From Ectocarpus siliculosus (lineage: Eukaryota > Sar > Phaeophyceae > Ectocarpales > Ectocarpaceae): a DNA stretch of 64,000 nucleotides. Positions 11,201 to 24,400 of the stretch are shown piece after piece. The notes beneath the pieces were generated by a model, which searched no databases, was not told where the DNA came from, and saw nothing but the letters and a program-made list of their open reading frames with translations. Each line of letters opens with the position of its first letter. Within the stretch, counting starts at the first letter, position 1. Made by a program: the position numbers and the translations under genes. The stretch is taken from NCBI GenBank assembly GCA_000310025.1, contig FN649728.1, positions 5,626,761 through 5,690,760 on the forward strand. The letters run 5' to 3'.

Positions 11201-12430
11201 ATCCGACTACATACGCACTCACACGAACACCCCTTAGCAACCACGACCTCAAGTCCTGAGTCGCCTTGGCCATACGTAGGCGATTTCCCAGTGGTCACCC
11301 TCTAAAAGAAAAATATCGTGCTCTGCCACACGTCTGCCCCTACTTTGTATTACAGTAGTCCGCCACGAGCTACTCCGTGTCACTCTACGCTACCCTCCTC
11401 CAAGGTTGCGAGGAATGAACCTCACGGGTTTGGTGGTGACAAAAGCGGGGGCGAGTATGTGGTACATTGATCTGGGATGTGCTTGTTAGTCACAAGATGT
11501 TCTTGGAAGACCTTCATATCGCTGCAAAGTCACCGACGGAGACACTTCACGCCGTTCGTTTCGCCAAATGACACAACAGACGCATGGAAACTTAAACCAA
11601 ACATACCGCAAAACAGACCTGCCCCGCGTCGTTGGAATATGCACCGGGGATTCAGTGGTGAGTCCACGTTTTTCGGTGGACTGCCCTCTCGCCAGCAATA
11701 CAAAGCAGGAGATGACCACCCCTCTCACTAGGCGTTGGCAGCGAAGAGATTGGAGTTCCACCGCGCTCCCTGTCGAGAACCCCCGGGTCCAAGCACCGAG
11801 GGAGGCAGGCGGAAGAACGACTGAACCTCATCGACATTGAGAAGGAACAGCTGTCTGCACCAAATTGGGACGAACCCCAACGACACGCCTAGGACGGGAT
11901 ATTTCCCTGCTCAACGCCCTAGCCCGGTCCACAAAGGGCTTCGCCAAATGATGTTCTGTGAAACAAGAAATGCATGCCCAAGAAAATTGCTTGGTATTGA
12001 CAAAGTTGCAAAGCTTGGTGCATATATGGCATACCCAAGATAGTGAATAGGTTCTGGCATGTGTGATACCCCAATCTTAGAAAATGCATGAGTCCATACA
12101 TCTCGGAACCACATCCCTAACCCAGAAACGTATACTCAATTCTCTAGGTACACTTTCAGAAATTATGCATAATGTCCGTGTTTCGCGCTTTGCACTATAT
12201 ACAGAAAGCGCCACCACTTAAGAATCAGGTAGTTAAGAACTTGAGCCTAAAACAGTTCAAACCCACGAACTTGGCCGTAAGAATAGGTGCTCCGTAAAAA
12301 CGTCTACACAATAACCTATATAATCGGCCGGCGGTACCCCATAGACAAAATGAGAAACGAGCCTCCCCTATATCAAGAGGTTTTAAAATAGCACGTTGTG
12401 TGTGTACCCCCCCCCCCCCCCTTTTCCCAG
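8295..12430. other. Unassigned region upstream of the RGS-kinase gene
   Basis: No gene was recognised in about 4 kb. Visible items: a (GTTTGTA)n stretch near 8951-8978; TGGTATCGGAAG near 9732 and two CGGTATCGAAACC-like motifs near 9789 and 9820 that recall retroelement primer sites, without matching LTRs; a minus-strand ORF at 10369-10755 of unknown type; and, near 12190-12222, TATACAGAAAGCGCCACC that recurs near 52389. The N-terminal exon(s) of the RGS-kinase gene should lie here but could not be identified. Confidence 0.35.
11091..11116. repeat. Perfect 11-bp stem hairpin
   Basis: CACGCCAGCTG at 11091-11101 pairs with CAGCTGGCGTG at 11106-11116 across an ACAG loop. No downstream T-run and no adjacent gene give it a function. 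Confidence 0.7.
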
Positions 12431-15400
12431 TACCCTCGGCGAAGTCCCCGAGAGCCGAGCGACGGAACACGCAACCGTGTGGCGAAAGGAGGGCTATCAC
12501 GACGACTTCACGAAGAGCCCTATCCTACCGGACGACCGAGAGGACATCACCGAGTACGTCGAGCTGCTGGCCATGCTGCACAGCCCTGGTGAGGGGGGAC
12601 AACGGAATCGCTGCTGCTGCTGTGGTTCTGTTGTTGTTGTTGTTGTTGTTGTCGTCGTTGTTTTTGTTGTTGTTTTCGTCGTCGTTGCCATGGTTGTCGT
12701 TGTCGTTGTTACTGTGACAAGGGATGATGCATACTCTGAACTTCACCACCCCAAGCGACGTCCTCTGGTCTAGCTCGAAAAAAACTGTCAAATTCACCAC
12801 TGGTTAGGCATAGCCCGAATCTCGATCATGTCACCCCCATGAACCGAACGAACCCAAGCATGCACCATCGTGATCCCTCAGTGGAACAAACAACTACGGA
12901 CCGGCTGTAACATCGATTTATTGTCTGGGGCGAGAACGTATTCGTTTCGGTGAAGCCCGTGAAATGCAAGGGTGTGTTACGTTTTGTTTTCTCCTGTGCG
13001 GCGATTCGTAGAACTGGAAAGAACGTCCCATTGGCAGCACTCACCCTAGCTTCGCTGCTATGTTTCCGGGCTTGACACCCTTTATCATCCCCGCCCTCTC
13101 ACCGTCGACCTGCAATTTTCGCGGAAATTCGATCAACTAACGTTTTCGACGACGAATGACGACGACGACGACGGCTTTCAGTCGGCCAGAACTTTCTGGG
13201 AAGGTTCTCCATGGAGATCGGGACGCAGCACGTGCTATTCGCGTGGAGCGACATCCAGGAGTACCGGGCGATCCCAACGGTGGACTACCGCTTCACCAAG
13301 GCTAAGCAGGTGGCGACAATTGATTGCAGCATCTTGCTTCTTCTTCCTTCCCTCGGGACCCTTGAAAAAACAGCAGCGGTTGTCCGCCACAAGCAGAATG
13401 TATGTTTCACCGATGTTCCCGCTCTCGCCCGTCGGGTGGCGCTTGCTTTCGAGATGCGTCTGGACCACTCTTGTAGAGTTTCTTGCATTCCAGCAACCTG
13501 GTTAGTGAATGTTTGTTGTGTGGATTATCGACTGAAATCACCTCCCGTTGTCCATTGCGAGGTCCATGCGGCCCTGCCGCAGTGCCTCCTCACCGCACAA
13601 ATACATGTGATTTCCATACGGATGTAAGGAGTGCACAAACTCGAGATCCCAGCGACGTCGTACGCTGTACACCGCGCGGATGTAGCAAAAGTGGCTCTCG
13701 GAACGGCCGTCGATCGCACTCGCCCAGCCCGCAACGCGAAACTCAAGCAACGCCCACAGCAGCAACGGTCGATCCCATGTCTTTAGAGTAGAGTAGACGA
13801 CTAGCGTGACAAGAACAGGAACAACGATCGGGTACACAATACCAGGGCTTACAGAAGAAGCGGACAGGCCTCCCCAAATCTTCGCCCCCTTCAGCAATGA
13901 ATAATTTCCCCCTAGACGGCGGGTTCTAAGGCTTTCCCCACGTCCTTGAAGTGGGTTTTTCCCGTGCCGGTCGACGCCGGTGAGGCTACACCGCAAGGTC
14001 TTCCGAAAAGACCCCCAGATTAGAGCCCCTTCTTTCTGTGCTTGGACGGCTGTTTCTTCTGAAAATTTCCTAACGTACGCATCCAACCGAGAAAGACACT
14101 CTTACCCGTAAAGTTCGAGGCACGTCACCTAGCCCGCTTGTACCTCCTCGCAGCGCACAATCTGTTCTCTCAGCGAAACGCTTGGCGCTTTCCCCCCATC
14201 CCAACCTTTAGTGAGGATGCCGGGGTCTGCACGTACGGTGGCGTGTCTCTACCGCCACCGATGACACTAACGTCACGCCCGGGGCCCCCTCCAGCCAATA
14301 CACACGCGATGATCCTGCCTCTGTATCTATCCGATGTTCCATCCAAACACCTATTTGCCCAACTGTCTGTCTACCCAGTTCGGCGAAGAAAACATCACGT
14401 CGCCGGGGGGCACTTCCGTTTGCCCGTAGCGAAACACTTTTCCGAATGCGTGACAATATCACATCAACGACAAGCAAGCGCCGATAACTGAAGAAAAACG
14501 TTACTCGTTTGACCCCAGCAACAAACTCGTACCGTCACCGCATGTGCGGGTTGGCGCACATGAAATCTGAGAAACGGACTAAGAACGAATTCATTACTCA
14601 TGAGGGGTGAACAGAGCTGCTGCCAGAGACACACATAACGAGTAGATGCACAACTGAAAGGTCTGAGGATTTATCACATTTAGTTTTTTTCCCAAGCGAA
14701 CCTTGTCTTGAGATTGGGCACCTTGACCTTTGCGGTTTCCCCATTACTTGCTTCCGCCTGTGCTTACTTGTACACATCACCATTGTTGACCAGATATTTG
14801 GAAAGTACCTGCGAGCGTCCGCCACGGCACTGGATTTTCTTCCAGAAGGGCTCGGCGAAGAGATCTATAATTGCCTCGACCAGGTGCGGGAATCACTTGA
14901 AACCGAGAGTTGGGATTAGGGTTAGCTGCCGCTTTCTTAATCTATCGTTCGCTTAAGAAAAGTGGGTGTACTATATTGTGGGTGAGTGTGTTTCATTGTG
15001 GTGTTGGGTAATCATTGGTTTCGAGTTGTAGGGACGCCATAGCATGTGAGAGCAGGGGGGTAGGAAAGGAAGTACCGACGGCTAGCCCCGAACAGGGGTA
15101 ATGCAAGTCTGCAAGGAAAGGAACTTTGGGATGTTTTGGTATCTGCGGCTTGATCGAGGCGGACGAATAGTTCCACGCGATTGCCTCGATTTGNNNNNNN
15201 NNNNNNNNNNNNNNNNNNNNNNNNNNNNNNNNNNNNNNNNNNNNNNNNNNNNNNNNNNNNNNNNNNNNNNNNNNNNNNNNNNNNNNNNNNNNNNNNNNNN
15301 NNTTGGGGGGGGGGGGGGGGCATGAAGCGCGGATCTCGCCTGGCATGGAAAATAGCCTCCACGTGAAACCATAGAGATAGCGATTCTCATGTATCGGATG

Positions 15401-18400
15401 CACCGGAGTGTTCCTTCTGTTTGGAACTGTTGGGTTTGGAAATAACTGGTTATCCGCGTCTTAGAATCGGCCACGAATGTGTAAAACGTCGTTTACTTGT
15501 TGTTACGTTGGCGATGGTGGCTATTGCTTCATCGCAAAGTAACAAGCCTCGTGAAGAGTACTGCCGTTTAGAATAAAACTGTTTCTTTCGTGTTCTGGCA
15601 AATCGATTCAACCGAGCTATTTCCGGACAATACGTCATAAGGGGCAGGGAAGAACAGGGTGTGCTGGCTGCTGCTGTTGTCGGAGCCGATCCCAAGGTAG
15701 ACTTTCTTTATGGTTTTCTTGTTGTGTGCCACAGGCATAGGGCGGCAGGTCATGCGTTCTTGCATTCTTCAGCAACTTGAACGCCCAACAACTTGTTCTC
15801 CACCGAAAACCGCCAATACTACCACGTCAATACCGCAGTTAATGAACGATTCCGAAATATCGTTATTGTTGTGTGTTTTGTGCAACGTATAAAGCTCCTC
15901 GTTCTCGAGCTCTCAATACCCTGCCGGACCGCTGGCAAGAACACTTGCTGTCTTGAGCAAAAATACGTAGAACCTTCCAGCGTGTCTCAACGAGTGAGCG
16001 CAGGCCATCGCTAGGCCGACATTTGGGATCTACAGTGCAGTGCAGGCGGCTGAGCCCAGTTTCTTGCGACACGTCATATTGGTTTGTGCTCTACAATGTC
16101 GTCGAACGGGTATTAGTCTTCCAGCGGTTGTATTGCAAGTCTTGAAGAGTCATTCGAGGCTCCACTGCTTGTGACGAAGACATCTCATATCAGCGGGCCG
16201 AAACGGTACTGCTACTGTACGAACATATCCGTGAGCGGATATTCCGAATTTGTGAATCAACCCGACCGACCAACCAGGCCCGGGAGGACAAAAACTTGCT
16301 CGGACCCGACCTATTTCTGCAAGTGCAGAAGGTCTGCTTCCGCCATATCTTCGAGTTCACCTTTCAGGAACTCAAGAATAACTACGCCAGGCGGTGAGTT
16401 GCCGACAAACGAGACGACACAGAGAGAGGTGTTGGTATCATCATCGGAGGTTTTTTTTCTCCATGATATTTAAGAGTATTTCGTTTTTCCGCCGAGCGTT
16501 TTTTTCTTAATAAAATGCATGGATTGTGGCTTGTAAAAGCAGAGAAAACAACGCCCCGCCAGGCGGTGCTGTACGCGCAAGCGTGGAATACAACGGACAA
16601 CGAGATGGGTTCCTATTGCGCTTCGTAGACCGGCAGTTCCTTCGACAATCACGTGTGTGGTTTCGATCCAGACGTCTCCGAGGCTGTTAGGATTTCTTCA
16701 ACGATCCTTCAGTTCTGGTACATTTAATAACACGGTTGAACGTGCCTCTAAGTTCGACACCCAATCGGTGGCAGCCGTGGATGGTGGGACCGAGGGCCAC
16801 GGATGGATCTTCTAACGAGGACCTTCTAAAAGACTGACAACAAATCGGATATTTCTCACCTCCAACAATACGCCTCGTGTGCCCAACGGGACGAAGTCGG
16901 CCGCGACGGGTACCCTTTGTTTCATGTTCCGTTTCTCATCATCAATGGAGGGTAACGACATGGTTCATTAGTCACATCCATCCGTTTTCGTGCTTCGAGG
17001 GGGGCGATACTCCTCCCCCCTCTCGCCCGAACGACGTGAAATGCCACGCCATCAATCTAACGTTAGGCCCACCAATAGGATGTCGCCAGACAGTTCTCTC
17101 ACGACGACGATGGGGTGCAGCCGACGAGCTACGTACATGGAATCAACTAAACGCGCGACGCTCACACCTGCGTCGTGTCTCTCCGAACTCCCTCCCCTCA
17201 GGTACGAGGCCTATCAGGAGGAAGGAGCGTCACGGTTTAACAGGATAGGGGTGAACGATTTCTGGTACATGGAGAAGCTGGGGGAGGGCGCCTTCGGGAA
17301 AGTGGTGAGTCCTTGGCTGGGCGCCCATCCATGTCGAGGGACGGATGAGAGCCTCACCTGTCGGGAATACGTTAGATCCACTCCTCCTCCCCACACATCG
17401 TCGATGTTTTCCAACTGAGCAATACATATTGACTGCTGGCTATTTTTCTTGCCTTGTGATGATCAAAGTGCTTTCTTTGCGGAAACATGGCTTACAGGAA
17501 TCGAGCCTGTCCGTATTGAAGGCCGTGCATGAGGGTATACATACGGGGAATGTATCACAGGATCTTGTACATGTACGATTACGCTTGTTTCAACGAACGT
17601 AAACTCGCGACAAGAGGAGACAAAACACGCGTTTACATTCTATCGCGCCTGCTGCGAAAACCGCGGTGCGCTCTGTTCATCTGCGTTTGATGTTTGGGAG
17701 CAAGACAATTATCCTGCGGCACAACATAGTGGGCGTTGGCATATGCTGGAAGCACGTTTGCATCGGTCTTCGGACCCGTCCTCGACGGTCAACTTTCTAT
17801 AGAACCCACCTCACGACCAAGGGCTGTTTTGTCTCACAGAAACAACACAAACTCATTATTGCTATTGAAAAAGTCCAGGATTGCTTGTAGTGAGTTTAGA
17901 GTAGTATTTCCAATTCCCCAGCCTCCACACACTCCTCTGGTGTTCAGTATCGCAATGACCCCCGCCACCCATGCCTATCTCAACGTAGCCTCCACCTTTG
18001 CATGCTTTTAGTCTGTAACGGTTTATTGAACCTCGGTCTGCAACGAAACATTCCACGCCTCTCAGGCACTCTTGTTTCAAGCGCTTGCGCCCCGAAGCAA
18101 GCCGTTGTGAATGAATGAGCCTAAACGTGTTCTGAAACGCCCAATGACATGATTCCATGGCATACTCTCCGGAGATTCCCTGTTCGAATCGTTGTTGTTG
18201 TTGTTGTTGCTGTTGTGGTTGGGGTCATCGTCGCTATGTTGTGTTATGTACCTGTGTCTGCTGCTGTTGTTCTGTTGTCGTGTCGTCGTCATTGTCCTGA
18301 CGGTTGGGGCTTCTCTGCGTGTTGTGACACGTAGCGGAGGGTGAGTGCCGAAAGGCGACAAGAACCGCGTGTTCGTGTTCGTGCTCGAGTTCGTTCGTTA

Positions 18401-21325
18401 AAGCGGGAAACTGGACGTTAGCACCCTTGTGCCTCTCTTGTTCATGAAGCATCAGTCGTGTTGAAATGCGGAGGGACTCCTCGGGAGCAACGAGCCAACC
18501 ACCGCCATCGCTGACAAATCGGGTTCTACGCCCCGCGCCTTCACAGTTTCCACGCGATCCCGCCGTTAGGTTCGCCCCCATCATGCAAGTGCGGCGTTCC
18601 TCACTCCGCTGGCATGTTACGTCACGAGTCCGTTGTATCCTCGGAATCTAACGAACGTCGGTCCTTTCTTGGCAGGTGCACGTCGTGAAGAAGAGCACCG
18701 GGAGACATTACGCCATGAAGATCCAGCACAAGACGGAGCTGCTGAGAAGCTTCGCGCGAAGTCTGTCGCGCCTCGACAACGAGAAGGTCCGAGTGGCTGT
18801 TTCGTGGGGAACCGTTTAACATGCCGCGTAACAGGGAAGAGGTCTGATCCTTTCGAAGTCAGGCCCGATAACGCCTTGAGCGACAAGATGATTGTCTTGC
18901 CTTGCCTAAGATAGTGCACACATCGAGAGAAGAACTAGTGCGAGAGGGAGACACGAGAGAGGGCAAAACCCACGCGTGCATGCACACGATACTGAGGCTA
19001 TTGGGCTTTCGAACGCCACAGACTCATTTTTCACCGAGAACACAAACAGCCGATGCGCCACGCCGGTCAAGTACAAGAGAGCGCGATTGGCGCAAAAAAT
19101 AGCCATCCGCCTTATATCATGCATGTTTCTGTTCGTACGATCTTCTATTCGAAAAATATACAACTTACAGATGGTCTTCCAGGCGTGCAACCACCCGTTC
19201 GTGCTTCAGATGGACTACGCCTTCCAGACCGAGCTGCACGCAATTATCGTGCTCAACCTCGTCACCACGGGAAACCTCCAGGTCAGGGCTACGGTTAGGG
19301 GTAGGGGTTGGTACGCAGGCAGGCAGGCAATCACGGCCCACGGCAGCACGGTTTGTCGTTGTCGAAATCGATTTCGCTTTAGCGGCTACGGTGCAAAAGA
19401 GAGAGAGTACTTTCACCGGAAGAATGTACCGATCTGAGAATTTTCAAGAGTTTTTCACAATATTAGGAGAGATGCATGTAAGAAATCTAGGAATGAATGC
19501 AGTTTGGTCATGAGACAAAGGGGCCGGATGTCAAAAGAGTTCAGTTGCATCGGGACGATCCTCCCTTTGACGTTAGTCGCAACCTCTGAGCCCTGCGGAA
19601 AGCAGGCGTATGGTCAGCAGGAGACCACGGTTGCCTAGTCGTGAAACAGTTCACGGAGACAGCCCACCGTTGGGCCCCGAGCTATAGCCTACGCTTGTCT
19701 CGGAGAGAGGATATTTCCTCCAGAGAGAGAAGAAACGAAACGAGCAGGACATGGACAAAATATCGCAATGAACACTTCAACACGGACAAAGGCGGCGCAT
19801 GCTTGGTTTTGCAGGATGCGATCGATTCCTCCCCGAAGAAACGTTTGGACGAACCCCGGGCGAGGTTCTATGCCGCGGAGATTGTAATAGCCCTGATACA
19901 TCTGCACGACATGGGTCTCATGTACAGGCAAGTAATTTTTCTCCTCACCAAAAGCAGTGACAGAGGGTGGTTCCCGGAAAAATGGCCGCACAGTGCAAGT
20001 GATTTGGCAGGCCATATTTCGGCCACCTGGTACGACTCAGAGAACCTGAGGGTATCTCTCGCACAAGGTGACCGGCCAAATAAGTGCGGTTTTTTGCAGG
20101 AACTTCAAGCGCGGCAAGCAGTGTTGTCAGATCTTACGTGCGGACGAGGACGCAATCTACTCTCCCGTGAGGTGGCCGTTGGAATGCCTGTCAGCGACGC
20201 TCGAAGACGATCTACTCGACCTTTGACCTCGAGTCAGCCATTGGTTTCTTCTGGGAGGGGTGAAAAGCTCGGTAAAAGTGTACACCATAACCCGGGGCCA
20301 ACACCAGGTCCTGAAAGAAGGCACCATGTACAGTAGAGGTGTGTTCATTCCGTCGCGGCTGGCGGCCGGTCATGAAGAGGCCTGGGTGGAATCGAGAGCG
20401 TGCAGCGCTTGGAGCCGAGAAAGCTGCAGGGTTTCGGCGAGAGTTGTTCGCACGGCCAAAACGAAAACGAAAACGACAAGTACTCATGTCTAGCTGCCGG
20501 GCGGCATGGCTTGCACCTTTTCTTGCGCCACGGTAGAATGTCCCGCCCAATCTTAAGCCCTCCCTTCTTCGACAGGGGAATGCATGCGTTCTTCAACCCT
20601 GCCCCCGTAATGAATGCCCTTCGTGCTCTGCCTTCTTCCCCCCCTCGACCAGAGACTTGAAGCCCCGGAATGTGATGTTGGGGATGGACGGGCACATCCA
20701 GCTGGCGGATATGGGCGGGGTTGGGGATTGCATCGGGGATATGTCGGCAAGAAAGGTGAGTTGTGGTTGTTGTTGTCGTCGTCGTCGTCGTCGTCGTCGG
20801 GATTTTGTCGATTTCTGTTGACCTTGTCGCTACTCGGAAGCTCGGGCACCAGGAAGGCGCACGATTATCTCCGACATTAAAGTCCTTTCCCGTCTCTGTC
20901 GAGGCGTGCCAAAAGCTAGCCCGTCCTGCTCGATGACCCCCCCCCCCCCCGAGTCGCAAGATCACGTGTAGGGCATTCTCCTCTAGAACTTGGGTTGGTC
21001 GCGCTGGACACGCGAAAGACAGCATCAAGAAGGTCACATTGGCTGCTTGGAATTTTGGTGGAAAATGCCAGGGTGCGTTGCGATTATTGATACAGGCATA
21101 ACACTCAGGGGCTCGGGGGGGTTCGCGTGGCGCCGAAGACGTGGTATGTAGTCTACATGAGCACAATGGTAGAGCGTACAAGTGTGCAGCCCCCCCGGAG
21201 GTATTGAAAGTATCAGTGTCGGTCGTGATGTCGACGTCAATTCTCGTTTGTGAGCCGAATGTGGTGGAATGGCTGTTGATATTTACTCGTGGCGCCACCC
21301 GTGGTGCAAGAAACACGAAGACCAC

Positions 21326-21420
<95 letters not shown>

Positions 21421-24400
21421 GAGATCGATTTTACAGGACATGTTCAATGATTGTTGGCGACGCAGATTCGAAAGCACGGGACGACGGTAAAGCGACGGGG
21501 AACCCTGATGAACTTCAAGAGGAGGAGCATCATGGGCACCAAGGGATACATGGCCCCAGAGATGGCCAAGCTTCTTAACCAGGTGAGTGAAGTCCACGCG
21601 AGCGTGGGTGAGAAGAGATCCAGTGTGCAACAGAGCCGTCGAGGAGTAGTCTTGTTGACTAAGCCTTTGGAGGACCGATCTGCCAAGGGTCGTGGATCTA
21701 GCCGCCACGGCGGAAGCACTTGGAGGGGTGATCTTAGGTAGGTCAGGTGTTGCAACCTCCTCCACGATCGAAGGAACAACCCATTCCGTCAAAGGTTTCA
21801 TCCACGTGCACAATTAATTTCGTCCCACCTGTTCGGGTCGGCCGGCTATACACGTTTTGGTGAATGCTTGGCGCACTGCTGTCGTCGGGATGCCACAGGA
21901 CGAAGTTCCCAGGGCTATTTCACACGTCCTCCCGATTCCCTCCCCCCTATGATGGTTTGCTACCGTCAGAGCAACGATCAGCGTCAGGGGTACGACGAGG
22001 CGGTGGACTGGTGGTCACTAGGGGTCACCGTCTACAAGATGCTCACGGGGGCGCGGCCTTTCGATCCCCCCCCTTGGGCGCGCAAGCAGTCCGTCGTCGC
22101 GATGCTTCGGAGACAGACGGAGTTCGAGAAGCTGCAAGCCGAGGTGAGCGAGTTTTTTCGAAGAATACCGCAACTGGTTCTTGAGAGCGGGGCGATGGGT
22201 TTCTCTTGCAAACGGAGAACGGATTGGAGGTCTGGCAAATCAAATGTGATATCCTTTCGAGGGTAAGCAGGATTCTTTCGAAGAAAACAGCACTAATTCT
22301 TGATAAAACGGTGCGACGGGTTTCTCTTTCATACGGAGAAGGTATTCGAGGTCTACTGTAGCAAATTGTGCGGAATGTCAGGAGAGTCAATTTCAGAGAT
22401 GATCAACACCCCCGGGAAAACCCAAGCAAGGCTGTTCTCGACCGCTCGTAAACTTCAAGTTTTGGGAGATGCGGTGCAGGCGAAGACAATCTCCTACCTT
22501 TCAGTCCCCACTCTCTGGTCACGTGGAAACCTTTTTCAACGTCCTCCTCCAAGCACTGTGTACCCCAGGGAAAGCGTTGTCGATTTTTTCCAGGTAATCC
22601 CCTCCGAGCGAGCGATGATTCCGGTAGGCGGTTATGGTAGCTCAATATAATTTCGAAGGCAACCGCCCCTTCTCCCCCGTGCGCACGCGACATCACTCCC
22701 CAGGTGGAGTACCCCCGTTACATGTCTGAGGCTGCAGTGTCCTTCGTGTCCGCGCTTTTGCGACACGACGTTCACGAGCGACTGGGATCTGGACCCAACG
22801 GCAAGGAGGGTATTAAGTCTCACGCCTTCATGGCGGGTAAGCCCAAGGAAATCCCTCGGTGTTTTGCCGGGCGGATCATCACTCTCAAACAACCGTCCCC
22901 TGATGATTTTGATGTTGTGGTCTGTGCGCGAGGTTCGTTACTAGCCTTTCGGAGGTGGTCGGACTCTGTAAGCTCAATGCACTAAAAATTACGATTCCCT
23001 CGAAGTGTCTCGCTGCTGCTGTGCACTAAACATACAGTAGGGCCGGACTCCCACAAATGGATATATCCCGCAGTGCTTTAGACAGCGACAAGTCGAATTT
23101 TCGTCTCGACCGGGAGGATACTCGCTGTGGTATACAAATGTTCCACTAGAACGCCTCTTGGCTATCTATCTGATATGCGAGCCTAGCGGTGTGATCGAAG
23201 GAAGGCAGTGCATCGATGGAAGTGCAGCCGCATATATCATAAGCTCCCGCTCCTTTCCGATTTGGGTTTGGCGTGCCGCGGATCGCCTGGCGAATGAAAT
23301 AGTAGTTCGTGTCAAAGCGTTTTTTTTGTCGATCATGTCCCGAATCCGGCCGGGCTGGGGGAAGACGTTTTTTTGTCGAGGCGGCAGGGTAGATCGGAGA
23401 CCCCGCTACGGCCTGCTTGGTGATACACGATACATATCTACCCTTTCCAACTCCTCTGTTGTTCCACTTCTTGACACCCCTTCAAGGTATAGTCTGGGAG
23501 CGTCTGGCGGCCAAGAACGTAGAGCCTCCCTACATCCCAACGGTAAGCGCATTTGCGATTGGTATGCCTGTCGTGAACCCCCCTATTTTCTTCGTCGTGT
23601 ACCGTGAACGAGTCATATTCGCGCTAACTTGCTAAGTACAAGTATTCTTTATCCATCGTGTATCCCAGCGAGGGCCTGGTGAGGTTAGGGTCGTAAGCTT
23701 CGCACCTGCTGTTTACGGCGTGGCAAAGCGCGGTTTTCCTCCGCCATGGAGTACAAGCTGATCTCTTGGACCCTTGCAGGGTACACACCCATGCGCTACA
23801 CGGGACTTGAAGGTTGATACGTAGCGTCAGCTCGAACAGTGTACCCGTCACCGTTGGGTTCACCCCCCCTTCATTAGACCTGCCTACACTTTCCTGTGTC
23901 CATCCTTGTACGACCTGCCCGGCTCGCCTCTCGCGCTGACAGCGGCGCCGTTCGTCCTGCCCGGGTGGTAGAAGTCTACCTTCGCCCATCCGTCACTGCT
24001 ATAGTAACAGCAAATAGAGCAGGAACACAAAGTGTATTTGCCCTGGGCAAGTACAGAAAACGACCACGGCAAGAGGCCCAACTCATGACGAAGATCCGTT
24101 GCAAGCAAACAGCCCGGGAGATACGTGCACAAGTGGCCTGCCTAGGCACTTTCACACCTTCGGGAACACGTCGAGAGTTTTATACGGCCCTCTCCCTCTC
24201 ACAAAGCTACGGGCGGATCCAATCAGAGCTCCTTCCGCTCTACATGTCCACGATTATCCCCCCGCCGCCATTGTTCGAGCAAATCAAAATCCACCATGAT
24301 ATATCTAGTACCGTTACCCTGTAGACAATATCTCCAAAACCACCATCAACCGGGTTGAAATGGAAGAATTTGCATTCCGCCTGACCAGCATGTGCACCTC

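Noticed and set aside
20345-21325. Minus-strand frame of 326 codons
   Set aside because: It is antisense to the catalytic-loop exon of the kinase and passes through (GTC)n and poly-C tracts; composition is that of simple repeats.
21269-21813. Frames rich in Glu-Arg or Ser-Leu across the GA tract
   Set aside because: Translations of a microsatellite; the real exon is 21466-21582 in another frame.
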